Below are positions 44,810 through 56,286 of a stretch of DNA of 64,000 nt, in pieces (position 1 is the stretch's first letter; the number at the start of each line of letters is the position of its first letter). Source of the DNA: Pullulanibacillus camelliae (GTDB lineage Bacteria; Bacillota; Bacilli; Bacillales; Sporolactobacillaceae); assembly GCF_014642655.1 (NCBI RefSeq), contig NZ_BMIR01000010.1:1-64000 (forward strand), in the 5' to 3' direction. The position numbers and the translations under genes are program-made. The notes below the pieces were generated by a model that saw only the letters and a program-made list of their open reading frames with translations, was not told where the DNA came from and searched no databases.

Positions 44810-46519
44810 TTGCAAGCGAAAATGAAAGTGAAGGAAAGTGTCAGTCCAAAAACCGGTGCAGATGTTTTAATGCAAACTTTGATCGACGAAGGGGTTGAAA
44901 TCATCTTTGGCTACCCAGGAGGAGCTGTTTTACCGATCTACGACGCTTTATACAGGACGGAGCTAAGGCACATTCTTCCCCGTCATGAGCAAGGAGCCAT
45001 TCACGCTGCTGAAGGCTATGCCAGAATCAGTGGGAAGCCGGGTGTTGTAATCGGGACGTCTGGCCCCGGAGCTACCAATTTAGTGACAGGAATAGCCGAT
45101 GCGATGATGGATTCCCTGCCTCTGGTCGTCTTTACAGGGCAGGTCGCAAGAGGAGTCATCGGGACAGATGCTTTTCAAGAGGCAGATGTTATGGGGATTA
45201 CCACGCCGATTACGAAACATAATTATCAAATTCAGGAGCTAGAGGATTTACCGCGAATTGTGAAAGAGGCCTTTCACATTGCAACAACAGGACGACCGGG
45301 TCCCGTCGTTGTTGACATCCCAAAGGACATCTCTTCAGAGCTTGTCGAACCACTTGTTCCAGAAGACATCCATTTGCCAGGCTATCAACCAAATTATTTG
45401 CCTAATCTCTTGCAGGTTAAGAAGCTCGCAGAAGCTATCCATCATGCTGAAAGACCGGTGATCTTGGCTGGGGCAGGCATCATTCATTCAGGTGCCTCCG
45501 CTGAGCTATTAGAGCTTGTTGAGAGCCAGGGCATCCCTGTGGCCAATACATTACTAGGCCTTGGCAGTTTTCCGGCGGATCATGGCTTGTTTTTAGGGAT
45601 GGCAGGCATGCACGGGACTTATGCTGCGAACATGGCCCTATATGACGCCGATCTTTTGATCAACTTCGGTGCTCGCTTCGATGATCGCTTAACGGGTAAC
45701 TTACAACACTTTGCGAAAAAAGCTATTGTCGCTCATATAGATATCGATCCGGCGGAAATTGGAAAAAATGTTGAAACAGCAATTCCTATTGTTGCCGATG
45801 CGAAAGAAACACTGAAGGCCTTGCTTAAAGAAGTTGGCTCGGCGCCCAGCATCACTGAATGGGTGGAAAAGTTAAAGACCGATCAAGTGAAGTTTCCGCT
45901 TTGGTATAACACGGATAATGACATCTTATCACCGCAATATGTGGTGGAGCGCTTGCATAAAGTCACAAATGGTGAGGCAATTGTGGTTACAGATGTAGGC
46001 CAGCATCAAATGTGGGCGGCCCAATATTATTCATTCAAAGAACCAAAAAAATGGGTCACATCAGGCGGTTTAGGCACAATGGGCTTCGGTTTCCCTGCAG
46101 CCATTGGTGCACAATTGGCTGCACCTGATAAAACAGTTATTGCATTGGTTGGAGATGGTGGCTTTCAAATGACACTTCAAGAGCTCTCAGTTCTTCAAGA
46201 ACATCGGCTGCCTGTAAAAATCATTATCGTTAACAATACCTCTCTTGGGATGGTTCGCCAGTGGCAGCATGCCTTTTATGGTGGGAGATATTCACAATCT
46301 AAAATCCCCGTTCAACCAGACTTTGTTAAATTGGCAGAAAGTTATGATATCAGAGGGTTTAAAGTAGAAACGGCTGAGGCGTTGCAAGAGGTTTTTTCTA
46401 AAACGCTACTTGATACTGAACCAGTACTTATCGATTGCCGTGTTAATCCTGAGGAAATCGTTACACCAATGGTAGCTCCAGGTGCTGGGATTCATGAAAT
46501 GATAGGGGTGAAACCATGA
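44810..46519 (+). CDS. ilvB: Acetolactate synthase large subunit
   Basis: 569 residues with the thiamine-diphosphate enzyme pattern: the N-terminal [14 protein letters not shown] with the catalytic Glu in [14 protein letters not shown], the FAD/linker region [11 protein letters not shown], and the TPP-binding motif [15 protein letters not shown]...[15 protein letters not shown] 44810 is chosen because GGAGGGAG lies just upstream. It condenses pyruvate (or 2-ketobutyrate) to acetohydroxy acids. It overlaps ilvH by 4 bases. Confidence 0.95.
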   Translation: MQAKMKVKESVSPKTGADVLMQTLIDEGVEIIFGYPGGAVLPIYDALYRTELRHILPRHEQGAIHAAEGYARISGKPGVVIGTSGPGATNLVTGIADAMMDSLPLVVFTGQVARGVIGTDAFQEADVMGITTPITKHNYQIQELEDLPRIVKEAFHIATTGRPGPVVVDIPKDISSELVEPLVPEDIHLPGYQPNYLPNLLQVKKLAEAIHHAERPVILAGAGIIHSGASAELLELVESQGIPVANTLLGLGSFPADHGLFLGMAGMHGTYAANMALYDADLLINFGARFDDRLTGNLQHFAKKAIVAHIDIDPAEIGKNVETAIPIVADAKETLKALLKEVGSAPSITEWVEKLKTDQVKFPLWYNTDNDILSPQYVVERLHKVTNGEAIVVTDVGQHQMWAAQYYSFKEPKKWVTSGGLGTMGFGFPAAIGAQLAAPDKTVIALVGDGGFQMTLQELSVLQEHRLPVKIIIVNNTSLGMVRQWQHAFYGGRYSQSKIPVQPDFVKLAESYDIRGFKVETAEALQEVFSKTLLDTEPVLIDCRVNPEEIVTPMVAPGAGIHEMIGVKP

Positions 46520-47037
46520 AAAGGATTGTCATAGCGATTGTAAACAATCAAAGTGGTGTCCTCAATCGTGTGACAGGGTTGATGTCCAAAAGACGTTTTA
46601 ACATCGAGAGTATCTCAGTTGGAAGAACTGAAACAGAAGGCATTTCACGCATGACATTTGTGGTTGATGTGAAGGATGAAGCTCAAAGTGAACAGCTTGT
46701 AAAGCAGCTGCACAAGCAAATTGATGTATTAAAGGTTTGGGATATTACCGATCAAGCCATTGTTGCTAGAGAGCTTGTTTTGATTAAGGTGCTTAGCAAT
46801 CCGCAAATTCGATCTGAGATCAATGGTATTGTTGAACCTTTTCGGGCTTCGATTATCGATGTCAGTCGAGATAGTCTCACTGTTCAAGTCACAGGGGATT
46901 CCGATAAAGTTGAAGCGCTGATTGAATTATTAAGACCTTACGGGATTAAAGAGCTAGCCCGTACGGGGATAACGGCTTTTCCAAGAGGTCAGCAGCGTCA
47001 AGTAACAGAAATGAAGCCTTATTCATTAATCAAATAA
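46516..47037 (+). CDS. ilvH: Acetolactate synthase small (regulatory) subunit
   Basis: 173 residues. The N-terminal ACT domain is [27 protein letters not shown], with the second regulatory domain after about residue 80. It gives valine feedback control to IlvB. Its ATG overlaps the ilvB stop (ATGA), indicating translational coupling. Confidence 0.94.
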   Translation: MKRIVIAIVNNQSGVLNRVTGLMSKRRFNIESISVGRTETEGISRMTFVVDVKDEAQSEQLVKQLHKQIDVLKVWDITDQAIVARELVLIKVLSNPQIRSEINGIVEPFRASIIDVSRDSLTVQVTGDSDKVEALIELLRPYGIKELARTGITAFPRGQQRQVTEMKPYSLIK

Positions 47038-47067
47038 ACTTTGTTGCATTGTTCATTTTGAACATGA

Positions 47068-48637
<1,570 letters not shown>

Positions 48638-48638
48638 G

Positions 48639-49739
48639 ATGGAAAAGAGAATTGCTGTTTTACCAGGAGATGGCATCGGTCCCGAAGTGATGGCTGGATG
48701 TCAGAGAGTGCTAGAGGCGGTTGTCGATCGTTTTAATCATCACTTTGTCTTTACAGAAGGAAAGATTGGTGGCTGTGCAATTGATGCTGAAGGCACACCA
48801 CTTCCAGATGCAACCATCAAGCTTTGTGAGGAGAGTGATGCTATTCTTTTGGGAGCGGTTGGTGGGCCAAAATGGGATGGAGGGCCTTCCCAACTCCGTC
48901 CTGAGAAAGGGCTGCTCGGGATACGTAAAAAGATGGGACTGTTTGCTAATCTTCGTCCTGTTACCACCGTTAAATCCTTGATTCCCGCCTCTCCTTTAAA
49001 AGAGCATCTGGTCAATCATGTCGATTTACTAATTGTCAGAGAATTAACAGGCGGGTTATATTTCGGGGAACCAAGTGGCCGAGATGGTGATGCAGTTGTC
49101 GACACATTGCAGTATACAAAGGCCGAGATTGAGCGGATTGTTAGAAAGGCCTTTGAGCTTGCACAAGTGAGACGGCATAAACTAACATCCGTAGATAAAG
49201 CGAATGTCTTAGAATCAAGTAAGATGTGGCGTGAGATTGTCAATCAGGTGGCCCCTGATTATCCTGATGTAGAAGTAGAGCATCAGCTCGTCGACTCTGC
49301 GGCCATGCAGTTGATTCGTTATCCTGAGCAATTTGATGTCATTGTCACTGAAAATCTATTTGGAGACATCCTCAGTGATGAAGCCTCAATGCTTACAGGC
49401 TCACTCGGCATGCTACCGTCAGCAAGTCTGCGCAGCGATGCAGTGGGAATGTATGAACCTGTGCATGGGTCAGCGCCAGATATTGCCGGTAAAGGCATTG
49501 CTAACCCATTAGCGATGATTATGTCTGCCGCGATGATGCTACGTTATTCCTTTAATATGCATAAAGAAGCCAACGCCATGGAAGTCGCCGTTCAGCAAAC
49601 ATTAGAGGAAGGCTATCATACAAGTGATTTGGCCATTGAGAAAGGCACGGTTTTAAAAACTAGCGCGCTAGTTGATAAAGTCATTGAACAATTCAGTGGC
49701 AATGATACTGTAGCTGGTATTTTAGAAACATACGCTTAA
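48639..49739 (+). CDS. leuB: 3-Isopropylmalate dehydrogenase
   Basis: 366 residues. N-terminal VLPGDGIGPEVM, substrate loop RPEKGLLGIRKKMGLFANLRP, VRELTGGLYFG, metal-binding Asp residues in VTENLFGDILSDEAS and NAD-binding EPVHGSAPDIAGKG. ATG 48639 follows AAAGGAGAGG at 8 nt; the in-frame ATG at 48615 precedes that RBS. Intact, although the step-one gene upstream is destroyed. Confidence 0.95.
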   Translation: MEKRIAVLPGDGIGPEVMAGCQRVLEAVVDRFNHHFVFTEGKIGGCAIDAEGTPLPDATIKLCEESDAILLGAVGGPKWDGGPSQLRPEKGLLGIRKKMGLFANLRPVTTVKSLIPASPLKEHLVNHVDLLIVRELTGGLYFGEPSGRDGDAVVDTLQYTKAEIERIVRKAFELAQVRRHKLTSVDKANVLESSKMWREIVNQVAPDYPDVEVEHQLVDSAAMQLIRYPEQFDVIVTENLFGDILSDEASMLTGSLGMLPSASLRSDAVGMYEPVHGSAPDIAGKGIANPLAMIMSAAMMLRYSFNMHKEANAMEVAVQQTLEEGYHTSDLAIEKGTVLKTSALVDKVIEQFSGNDTVAGILETYA

Positions 49740-49813
49740 TAGTTGTGCTGGTATGGTGCATTGTTGCTATACCAGCATAGTCTTCAATTTAAGTGGGAGA
49801 GGGTGTATTAAGG

Positions 49814-51232
49814 ATGAAGCCAAAAACAATCATTGAAAAAATTTGGGAGCGCCATGTTGTTCATGAAGAAGAGAATAAACCGAATTTACTTTATATCGAT
49901 CTTCATCTTGTTCATGAGGTAACATCTCCCCAAGCCTTTGAGGGTTTACGCATGAATCAACGTAAGGTGAGACGTCCAGATCTGACTTACGCGACGGTGG
50001 ATCATAATGTTCCGACCAAGCATCGCAATGTTATTTCTGATGAAATTGCCAAAAAACAAATGTCCACCTTGAGACAGAATTGTGAAGAATTTGCTATTCC
50101 TCTTGCTGATATCAATCACCCGGATCAAGGGATTGTCCACGTCATTGGGCCGCAGCTTGGATTGACTCAGCCTGGTAAAACAATTGTATGCGGAGATAGT
50201 CATACCTCCACACATGGTGCCTTTGGTGCCTTGGCCTTTGGTATTGGTACAAGTGAGGTGGAACATGTCCTAGCAACGCAAACACTCTGGCAAGCCAAAC
50301 CCAAGACCCTACAGGTAAAAGTCAATGGCAAATTAGGACTTGGTGTGACAGCAAAGGATTTGATTTTAGCAATTATTGCTAAATTCGGTGTTAATGTGGG
50401 TACGGGATACGTGATGGAATATACGGGTGAAGCCATTCGCGACCTGTCCATGGAAGAGCGGATGACCGTCTGCAATATGTCCATTGAAGCAGGTGCGCGG
50501 GCAGGTTTAATCAGTCCAGATCAAACAACCTACGAATTTTTGAAAGGAAAGCGCTATGTGCCTGAGGGCGATGCCTTTTTCGAAGCCGTGCAGAAATGGG
50601 AAGAATTCGCAACAGATGAAGGGGCAGAATACGATCGCACGATTGAAATTGATGCTGAAGAAATTGAACCTCAAGTCACATGGGGAACCAACCCATCTAT
50701 GGGTGGCCCGATCAGCGCCCATGTTCCTAACCCAGAGGATTACTCAAGACCCGCTGATCGCTCAGCTATTCGTCAAGCTTTAGAGTATATGGGTCTTGAA
50801 GCAGGCACACCGATAGAAGCCATCGCCATTGATCACGTTTTTATCGGCTCCTGTACAAATGCACGGTTGAGTGATTTACGGGCAGCGGCAGAAGTCGTTA
50901 AAGGCCGAAGGGTGCATGAGAATGTCAGTGCCATTGTTGTTCCAGGCTCACAAACCGTCAAGCTTGCTGCTGAGGCAGAAGGTCTTGACAAAATTTTCAC
51001 AGAAGCCGGATTTGAATGGCGAAGCGCTGGTTGTAGTATGTGCCTTGCCATGAATGATGATGTCCTCCAGCCAGGTGAGCGCTGCGCATCGACATCCAAT
51101 CGTAATTTTGAAGGGCGTCAAGGCAATGGAGCAAGAACACATCTTGTTAGTCCTGCCATGGCTGCGGCCGCAGCCATTGCCGGTCATTTTGTTGATGTCA
51201 GATCGTTCAGCAATCAAGAGGTTTTCTCATAA
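49814..51232 (+). CDS. leuC: 3-Isopropylmalate dehydratase large subunit
   Basis: 472 residues, same length as the B. subtilis enzyme. Aconitase-fold motifs: [20 protein letters not shown] with the first Fe-S Cys region, [17 protein letters not shown] (second) and [15 protein letters not shown] (third and fourth). ATG 49814 after GAGAGGG. Works with LeuD. The coding frame is intact. Confidence 0.95.
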   Translation: MKPKTIIEKIWERHVVHEEENKPNLLYIDLHLVHEVTSPQAFEGLRMNQRKVRRPDLTYATVDHNVPTKHRNVISDEIAKKQMSTLRQNCEEFAIPLADINHPDQGIVHVIGPQLGLTQPGKTIVCGDSHTSTHGAFGALAFGIGTSEVEHVLATQTLWQAKPKTLQVKVNGKLGLGVTAKDLILAIIAKFGVNVGTGYVMEYTGEAIRDLSMEERMTVCNMSIEAGARAGLISPDQTTYEFLKGKRYVPEGDAFFEAVQKWEEFATDEGAEYDRTIEIDAEEIEPQVTWGTNPSMGGPISAHVPNPEDYSRPADRSAIRQALEYMGLEAGTPIEAIAIDHVFIGSCTNARLSDLRAAAEVVKGRRVHENVSAIVVPGSQTVKLAAEAEGLDKIFTEAGFEWRSAGCSMCLAMNDDVLQPGERCASTSNRNFEGRQGNGARTHLVSPAMAAAAAIAGHFVDVRSFSNQEVFS

Positions 51233-51270
51233 ATGGTGTAAAAGCTGTTTAGAAAGGAAAGGTGAGATGA

Positions 51271-51855
51271 GTGGAAGCTATTCAAAAGCATGAAGGGATT
51301 GTCTGCCCGCTTGATCGGGTGAATGTCGATACAGACCAAATCATTCCTAAGCAATTTTTAAAGCGAATAGAACGGCAAGGTTTTGGGCAATTTTTATTTT
51401 ATCATTGGCGTTTTGATAATGATGGGAATAAGCGAGCGGATTTTATTATCAATCAACCTGCTTATGAGCAGGCCTCTATTTTAGTGGCTGGTGAAAACTT
51501 TGGGTGTGGCTCATCAAGAGAGCATGCGCCATGGGCATTACTTGATTATGGATTTAAAGTGATCATTGCTCCGAGCTTTGCCGATATTTTTTATAACAAT
51601 AGCACTAAAAATGGGATTCTCCTCGTTAAACTTAGTGAGGAAGAAGTTGCAATAGTGTTAGAAAAAGCCAAACAAGGGAAGTATACATTACAGGTGGATT
51701 TAGAAACACAAACTGTCACGGATAATGACGGTTTTCATGCAACCTTTACTATTGATTCCTACCAAAAAAAATTGTTGCTTAATGGATGGGACGAAATCTC
51801 TTTAACCATGCAATTAGAAGACAAAATAAAAGCTTTTGAACAAAAGGCAAACTAG
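51271..51855 (+). CDS. leuD: 3-Isopropylmalate dehydratase small subunit
   Basis: 194 residues. DRVNVDTDQIIPKQFLKRI opens the swivel domain; GENFGCGSSREHAPWAL is the family hallmark. GTG 51271 after AAAGGTGAG. Intact. It pairs with LeuC. Confidence 0.95.
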   Translation: MEAIQKHEGIVCPLDRVNVDTDQIIPKQFLKRIERQGFGQFLFYHWRFDNDGNKRADFIINQPAYEQASILVAGENFGCGSSREHAPWALLDYGFKVIIAPSFADIFYNNSTKNGILLVKLSEEEVAIVLEKAKQGKYTLQVDLETQTVTDNDGFHATFTIDSYQKKLLLNGWDEISLTMQLEDKIKAFEQKAN

Positions 51856-51879
51856 GAAGGTGAAACCCTTGGGGATTAC

Positions 51880-52860
51880 GTGTTAAAAAATGACGTCATA
51901 AAAGCAATGGAGCATTTGCTCCCGGTGGTTCATCGCACTCCTGTTAAAAGATCGCAAACCTTAGAAAACATTATAGGAACTGAAGTTTATTTAAAAATGG
52001 AAAACATGCAAAAAACGGGATCTTTTAAAATTCGCGGAGCCACTCACAAAGTGTTCTCACTCTCAGAACAAGAAAGAAAGCAAGGGATCGTTGCGGCTTC
52101 GGCGGGCAATCATGCTCAAGGGGTGGCCTTTGCCGCCGCTAAGAAAGGGATTAGAGCAAGAATTTTTATGCCTTTGCATGCACCGAGAACGAAGGTAGAG
52201 GCGACACAAGCCTATGGAGCTGAGGTGGTTTTAGTAGGTGAAACCTACCAGGAAGCCTATGAAGCAGCTCTCAGTGAAAAAGCTACCTTTGTTCACGCCT
52301 TTGATGACCCACTTGTCATGGCTGGACAAGGAACAGTTGCCTTTGAATTGCTCCAGCAATGCCCTGATCTGGAGATGCTCATTGTGCCAGTGGGGGGAGG
52401 GGGACTTCTGGCAGGCACAGCGATTGTGGCCAAAAGTCTAAAGCCTTCCATCCAATTGATTGGGGTACAAGCAACCGGCGCATCTGCCATATACAATCGC
52501 TTTTGCTCAAAAGGTCCCTTTTCATTGAAAAAGATAGAGTCGATTGCTGATGGCATTCTTGTCAAGGAACCAGGACGGTTTACTTATCCAATCATCCAAA
52601 AGTATGTCGATGATATGGTTACTGTCAGTGATGAGGAAATCGCCAGCGCCATTCTCCTAATGCTGGAGCGAGAAAAGTCACTTGTGGAAGGAGCAGGTGC
52701 CGCTGCTTTAGCTGCCTTATTGTATCGTCCATTGCAGACGTCAAACAAGACAGTCGGAATAGTCATTTCCGGGGGTAACACCGATCCACAAAATATCCCG
52801 CTATACATGAAGCTTGCCGATCGTCTGACAGCCCATGGCGGTCAAGCTTCCAATATTTAA
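51880..52860 (+). CDS. ilvA: Threonine ammonia-lyase, short form without regulatory domain
   Basis: 326 residues covering only the PLP catalytic domain: the Schiff-base Lys is in KTGSFKIRGA (about residue 53), ASAGNHAQGVA, the PLP phosphate loop VGGGGLLAG and VISGGN. B. subtilis IlvA has about 100 more residues with an ACT-like control domain; this one is like catabolic TdcB enzymes. Its place at the end of the ilv-leu cluster suggests it supplies 2-ketobutyrate for isoleucine. GTG 51880 follows GGGG at a usable distance. Confidence 0.88.
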   Translation: MLKNDVIKAMEHLLPVVHRTPVKRSQTLENIIGTEVYLKMENMQKTGSFKIRGATHKVFSLSEQERKQGIVAASAGNHAQGVAFAAAKKGIRARIFMPLHAPRTKVEATQAYGAEVVLVGETYQEAYEAALSEKATFVHAFDDPLVMAGQGTVAFELLQQCPDLEMLIVPVGGGGLLAGTAIVAKSLKPSIQLIGVQATGASAIYNRFCSKGPFSLKKIESIADGILVKEPGRFTYPIIQKYVDDMVTVSDEEIASAILLMLEREKSLVEGAGAAALAALLYRPLQTSNKTVGIVISGGNTDPQNIPLYMKLADRLTAHGGQASNI

Positions 52861-52915
52861 AAAGTCAACAGAGAGTCATTAGAGCTGGTACGAGAAATAT
52901 TCAGCTTATAGAGAG

Positions 52916-52953
52916 GCCGAATGCATAGAATTTGTAAATGCATTCGGCTTTTT
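52916..52953 (+). terminator. Terminator of the ilv-leu cluster
   Basis: Perfect 11-bp stem GCCGAATGCAT (52916-52926) / ATGCATTCGGC (52938-52948), then T5. The next 200 bases hold a minor GCGCT/AGCGC hairpin (52968-52992) and no gene. Confidence 0.9.
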
Positions 52954-53160
52954 CTCAGTGAGTGATGAAGCGCTCCGTCAAAGCGCTTTTGACTAATTGC
53001 TTTAATGGATCATAAAGATCTTGTTCTCAAATGGTTGTTCACAATTCCTCAACTTTATTGATAATGGTTTTCTTATCTGTAATAAACACATTCACCTCCC
53101 TCTTTTATAGGAGATGTCTCTCTATTTACAAAAGGTAGATAGTGTTTAAGTGGTGTCATT

Positions 53161-53691
53161 TCAATTCTTTGTGATAATGACGTGTGCTGATCCATCTCCT
53201 TGTTCCTCAACAATGTAGGAATATCCCAAGGTATTGAGCTCTTCGATTAAAAACACGGGAACACGATCGTTATGAATGATCACTTTATCTCCGGGGTGGC
53301 ACAATTCGAGTTGATTTAATGTTCGAATCATAGGGTTTGGAGGCTCAAGTCCACGATTGTCTAATTTATATAGTTGAGGACCCTTATTAAGGACGCTTCT
53401 TTTTTCTTTATTCGCTTGGGGCTTTGCTGCTTGTTCCACAAGCGCGTCCTCTCTACTTTTATGATTAAACGTAATTACCCAATGTTTTTTGTCTACTTTT
53501 TCTGTACTAGATGCGAACCCTTTTCGTTTCATGACACTAATCAGGGGCTTCGGATTGAAGGTGGCATGAAGTATGAAGGTATCTTCCTCACGTAAGTCTT
53601 TGACTGTAGCCATAATAATCTTAAAAGGTTCAATTTTTTTTCTTAAGTAAGGACGTACATCCAGCTCTACAATATTAGACTGATTTTCCAT
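53161..53691 (-). CDS. Protein with two DUF2249 domains
   Basis: 176 residues. Domain 1 (about residues 5-75): VELDVRPYLRKKIEPFKIIM, EEDTFILHATFNPKPLISVMKRKG. A linker follows, then domain 2 (about residues 105-175): YKLDNRGLEPPNPMIRTL...GDKVIIHNDRVPVFLIEELN. DUF2249 proteins cluster with Ric and hemerythrins under anaerobic or NO control; the function is unknown. ATG 53691 has AGAGGGGG upstream; an earlier in-frame ATG (53715) lacks an RBS. Last gene of the minus-strand operon starting at 54320. Confidence 0.8.
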   Translation of the reverse strand: MENQSNIVELDVRPYLRKKIEPFKIIMATVKDLREEDTFILHATFNPKPLISVMKRKGFASSTEKVDKKHWVITFNHKSREDALVEQAAKPQANKEKRSVLNKGPQLYKLDNRGLEPPNPMIRTLNQLELCHPGDKVIIHNDRVPVFLIEELNTLGYSYIVEEQGDGSAHVIITKN

Positions 53692-53716
53692 ACATAACCC
53701 CCTCTTTGCAGCCATA

Positions 53717-54052
53717 TTATATGTTTGCTCCTTCTAAAGCTTGCCTTGCCTTATCATATAGACTGTATATGCCACCATAAAGTGTGTAAAAGAAGGAGTC
53801 TGGAGCCTCTAAAGAAAAGGAAGTATAGTTTTTGGGATCAATTCCTAGCATGGTTTCGAATAATATCGCGCTGTTATAAGCATAAAAGCAGAAATAAGTG
53901 AAATCAAACTCAGGCATCTTTTCATAAATGGTTATAATATCATGTGCATAATCCTCAACATTATTTTTAGCCTGGCGAATCATGGTCAATGCGTCGTCGA
54001 GTTTTACAGTAATCTTAAGTGTAGCATCATTCGCAGCGATAATTTTCGCCAT
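53717..54052 (-). CDS. Hypothetical protein in the FNR-linked cluster
   Basis: 111 residues, largely helical, with many aromatic residues (FDFTYFCFYAYNSAILFE, SFFYTLYGGIYSLYDKA). No family recognised. ATG 54052 follows AAAGGAGGAG. It lies between two DUF2249 genes with gaps of 13 and 25 bp and is surely co-transcribed with them. A regulatory or heme/metal-related role is possible but unsupported by any motif. Confidence 0.7.
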   Translation of the reverse strand: MAKIIAANDATLKITVKLDDALTMIRQAKNNVEDYAHDIITIYEKMPEFDFTYFCFYAYNSAILFETMLGIDPKNYTSFSLEAPDSFFYTLYGGIYSLYDKARQALEGANI

Positions 54053-54065
54053 TTCCTCTCCTCCT

Positions 54066-54320
54066 TTAACGCAGAGCTTGCTCTTTTATTCGAGTAATTT
54101 TTATCTGAAAGACTTCAGGACCTTGCTCTAAATATTCCCATTCAAATTGTCCATTTCTGGTTGAATTGAATTGATAATGTAATGGCTTGGGATCATGATC
54201 GTTGACTAATAACATGGCCTCATTTGGATTTAATCTATCAAAGGTTTCAAAGATGACCCTGTGTTTTAAATGAGGTGGGTATTCGGTCGCATGAACAGTT
54301 GCTGTAATATGAGTTGTCAT
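54066..54320 (-). CDS. DUF2249 domain protein
   Basis: 84 residues: a single DUF2249 domain (HLKHRVIFETFDRLNPNEAMLLVNDHDPKPLHYQ, with key residues FETFDxLxxNExxxLxNDHDPKPL). ATG 54320 with AGGAGGAATT. First gene of the three-gene operon; an FNR-type box at 54379 and a minus-strand TATAAT at 54353-54358 lie upstream at class II spacing. Confidence 0.85.
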   Translation of the reverse strand: MTTHITATVHATEYPPHLKHRVIFETFDRLNPNEAMLLVNDHDPKPLHYQFNSTRNGQFEWEYLEQGPEVFQIKITRIKEQALR

Positions 54321-54352
54321 GATAATTCCTCCTTGTTTTTATCCACAAATCC

Positions 54353-54394
54353 ATTATAAAAACAATTGAAAAAATTTTTGTAAGCTACATCACA
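54353..54394 (-). promoter_or_regulatory. FNR-type box and -10 of the DUF2249 operon
   Basis: TGTAAGCTACATCACA (54379-54394) matches TGTGA-N6-TCACA with one mismatch. On the minus strand TATAAT (54358 to 54353) follows 20 bp later, placing the box near -41.5. Confidence 0.6.
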
Positions 54395-54663
54395 AAGCTA
54401 TACTTTTCATGCCATAAAAATTTTTAAAAGCCTTACTTCTTGTGTTGAGAAACTTGCCTTGCATACTTCACTGGCGCTCTTGGGTATTGTAGGAATCTCC
54501 ATGCTATTAGAAAAATAGACGCATTTTCTTACCTATGATTTAGCTCACACTAAACGGGCTTAAAAAGGTTTATATTATGAGCGTTAAGTTGAGGGGCTGC
54601 CTACTTATAATTTTTAGGAGGTCCGTTCATTTTTATTTGAGTGCGAAAAAGGAGAGTGTAGAT

Positions 54664-55755
54664 GTGAGAAATCATGTTGACTTTAATCAGGATCCCTTTA
54701 TTGTTATCTGGGAATTAACAAGAGCTTGTTTGTTAAGATGTTTACATTGTCGAGCTGATGCCCAATATTATCGGCATAGTCAAGAGTTAAATTTCCAGGA
54801 GGGGAAAGCGTTAATCGATCAAATCCATGAAATGAATAATCCAATATTAGTTTTCACAGGTGGAGATCCTTTAATGCGGGAGGATTTATTTGATCTTATT
54901 CAATATGCAGTAGATAAAGGCGTGCGTGTCTCCATGACCCCAAGTGCAACACCAAAGGTTACTAAGGAGGCGATAGCAAAAGCCAAAGGGCATGGACTGG
55001 CCCGATGGGCTTTTAGTATTGATGGTCCTAATAAGGAAATCCACGATTATTTTAGAGGAACGGATGGCTCCTTTGATTTGACGATTAATGCCATCCGATA
55101 TTTACATGAGCTCGATCTGCCTGTTCAAATTAATACAGTAATATCTAAGAATAATAGCGATTATATAAAAGAAATGGCTGATTTAGTAGCATCCCTTAAT
55201 GCGGTTTTATGGAGTGTATTTTTCCTTGTTCCTACAGGACGTGGCGAACGTCTTACACCGATATCTCCTGAAGAACACGAAGGGGTTCTTCATCAACTTT
55301 ATGATATAAAAAAAGAAAAATCATTTGATATTAAAACCACAGAAGCACAGCATTTCCGAAGAGTCATCATTCAGAGAAATAAAGAAGAAAGACGTAATGA
55401 ATCCTTATTTCAGACCGAAAGAACAGCTAAAGTGGATGTTCTTGGAAGGGCCCCTAGAGGGGTAAATAGTGGGAAGGGTTTTTTATTCATTTCTCATATT
55501 GGAGATGTGTATCCTAGTGGATTTTTACCAATCAAATGTGGCAATGTGAGAGAGCGGTCCTTGGCAGATATTTACCGAAACCATCATGTTTTTCAGGAAT
55601 TGAGAAACGCTAATTTATATAAAGGAAAGTGTGGCGCATGTGAATACCGGCATATTTGTGGGGGATCACGTGCAAGAGCTTATGCTGTAACTGGAGATTA
55701 CCTTGAAAGCGAACCATATTGTACGTATATTCCAAACGGCTATCAACATGATTAA
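54664..55755 (+). CDS. Radical SAM/SPASM protein (heme-modification-like family)
   Basis: 363 residues. The radical SAM motif is CLLRCLHC (CxxxCxxC, about residue 24), then GGDPLMRED and SIDGPNKEIHD. The C-terminal SPASM region has KCGNVRERSLADIYRNH and CGACEYRHICGGSRARAY with further Cys to YC near the end. The nearest family I recognise is TIGR04053, related to NirJ/AhbD enzymes of heme d1 and alternative heme synthesis, but the substrate is unknown. GTG 54664 is preferred (AAGGAGAG upstream); an upstream in-frame ATG at 54577 would add 29 residues not typical of the family. Confidence 0.82.
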   Translation: MRNHVDFNQDPFIVIWELTRACLLRCLHCRADAQYYRHSQELNFQEGKALIDQIHEMNNPILVFTGGDPLMREDLFDLIQYAVDKGVRVSMTPSATPKVTKEAIAKAKGHGLARWAFSIDGPNKEIHDYFRGTDGSFDLTINAIRYLHELDLPVQINTVISKNNSDYIKEMADLVASLNAVLWSVFFLVPTGRGERLTPISPEEHEGVLHQLYDIKKEKSFDIKTTEAQHFRRVIIQRNKEERRNESLFQTERTAKVDVLGRAPRGVNSGKGFLFISHIGDVYPSGFLPIKCGNVRERSLADIYRNHHVFQELRNANLYKGKCGACEYRHICGGSRARAYAVTGDYLESEPYCTYIPNGYQHD

Positions 55756-55758
55756 GTA

Positions 55759-55808
55759 AAACAACCTCCAATTATTAAAGCGTAAATAATCGGGGGCTGT
55801 TTTTTTTA
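55759..55808. terminator. Terminator between the radical SAM gene and the DUF59 gene
   Basis: AACAACCTCC-ATTATT pairs with AATAAT-GGGGG-TGTT with small mismatches, followed by T8 on the plus strand. Confidence 0.75.
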
Positions 55809-55853
55809 GATAAAGTAAGAGCTGAGCATTTCATGTAGAACTCTCGAGAATCA

Positions 55854-56180
55854 TTAATGGTAAGCTGATGGTCTTTCACCCCATAAAGCTGTTTTGGCAT
55901 CCTTCGACATATTTTCAGGACTCCATCTAGGTTCCCAGACGATGTCAACATCGGATCTACCAATACCATCTAATTTTTGGAGAACACCTAAAACGCCAGA
56001 TTCAATGCTACTGTGTAATGGACAACCAGGTGTTGTCAAAGTCATGGTGACCTTGACATTTCTATCAAAATCAACATCAATCCCATAGATGAGACCTAAA
56101 TCAACAATATTAATACCAAGCTCAGGATCAATCACTGTTTTTAAAGCCTGAAGTACTGTCTCGTTATCAACTAAAGCCAT
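55854..56180 (-). CDS. Fe-S assembly factor, DUF59/PaaD-SufT type
   Basis: 108 residues with the MIP18/DUF59 fold: VLQALKTVIDPELGINIVDLGLIYG, then TLTTPGCPLHSSIE with the conserved Cys and DVDIVWEPRWSPENMS. ATG 56180 follows AAAGGAC; upstream in-frame codons give an extension lacking family similarity. These proteins aid Fe-S cluster delivery. It follows ric on the minus strand at 106 bp. Confidence 0.88.
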   Translation of the reverse strand: MALVDNETVLQALKTVIDPELGINIVDLGLIYGIDVDFDRNVKVTMTLTTPGCPLHSSIESGVLGVLQKLDGIGRSDVDIVWEPRWSPENMSKDAKTALWGERPSAYH

Positions 56181-56286
56181 TTTATTGTACGTCCTTTCTT
56201 GTAATTTTCTATACCCCCTTTTCCTGTCATTCATGGATTGAAGAACTATTTGATTGAGTTTAAGAGGGTGTATTAATTACCAGGGA

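Noticed and set aside
52968-52992. cre site after ilvA (GCGCT/AGCGC)
   Set aside because: The dyad has the wrong spacing for a CcpA box and lies downstream of the operon terminator; more likely a minor hairpin.
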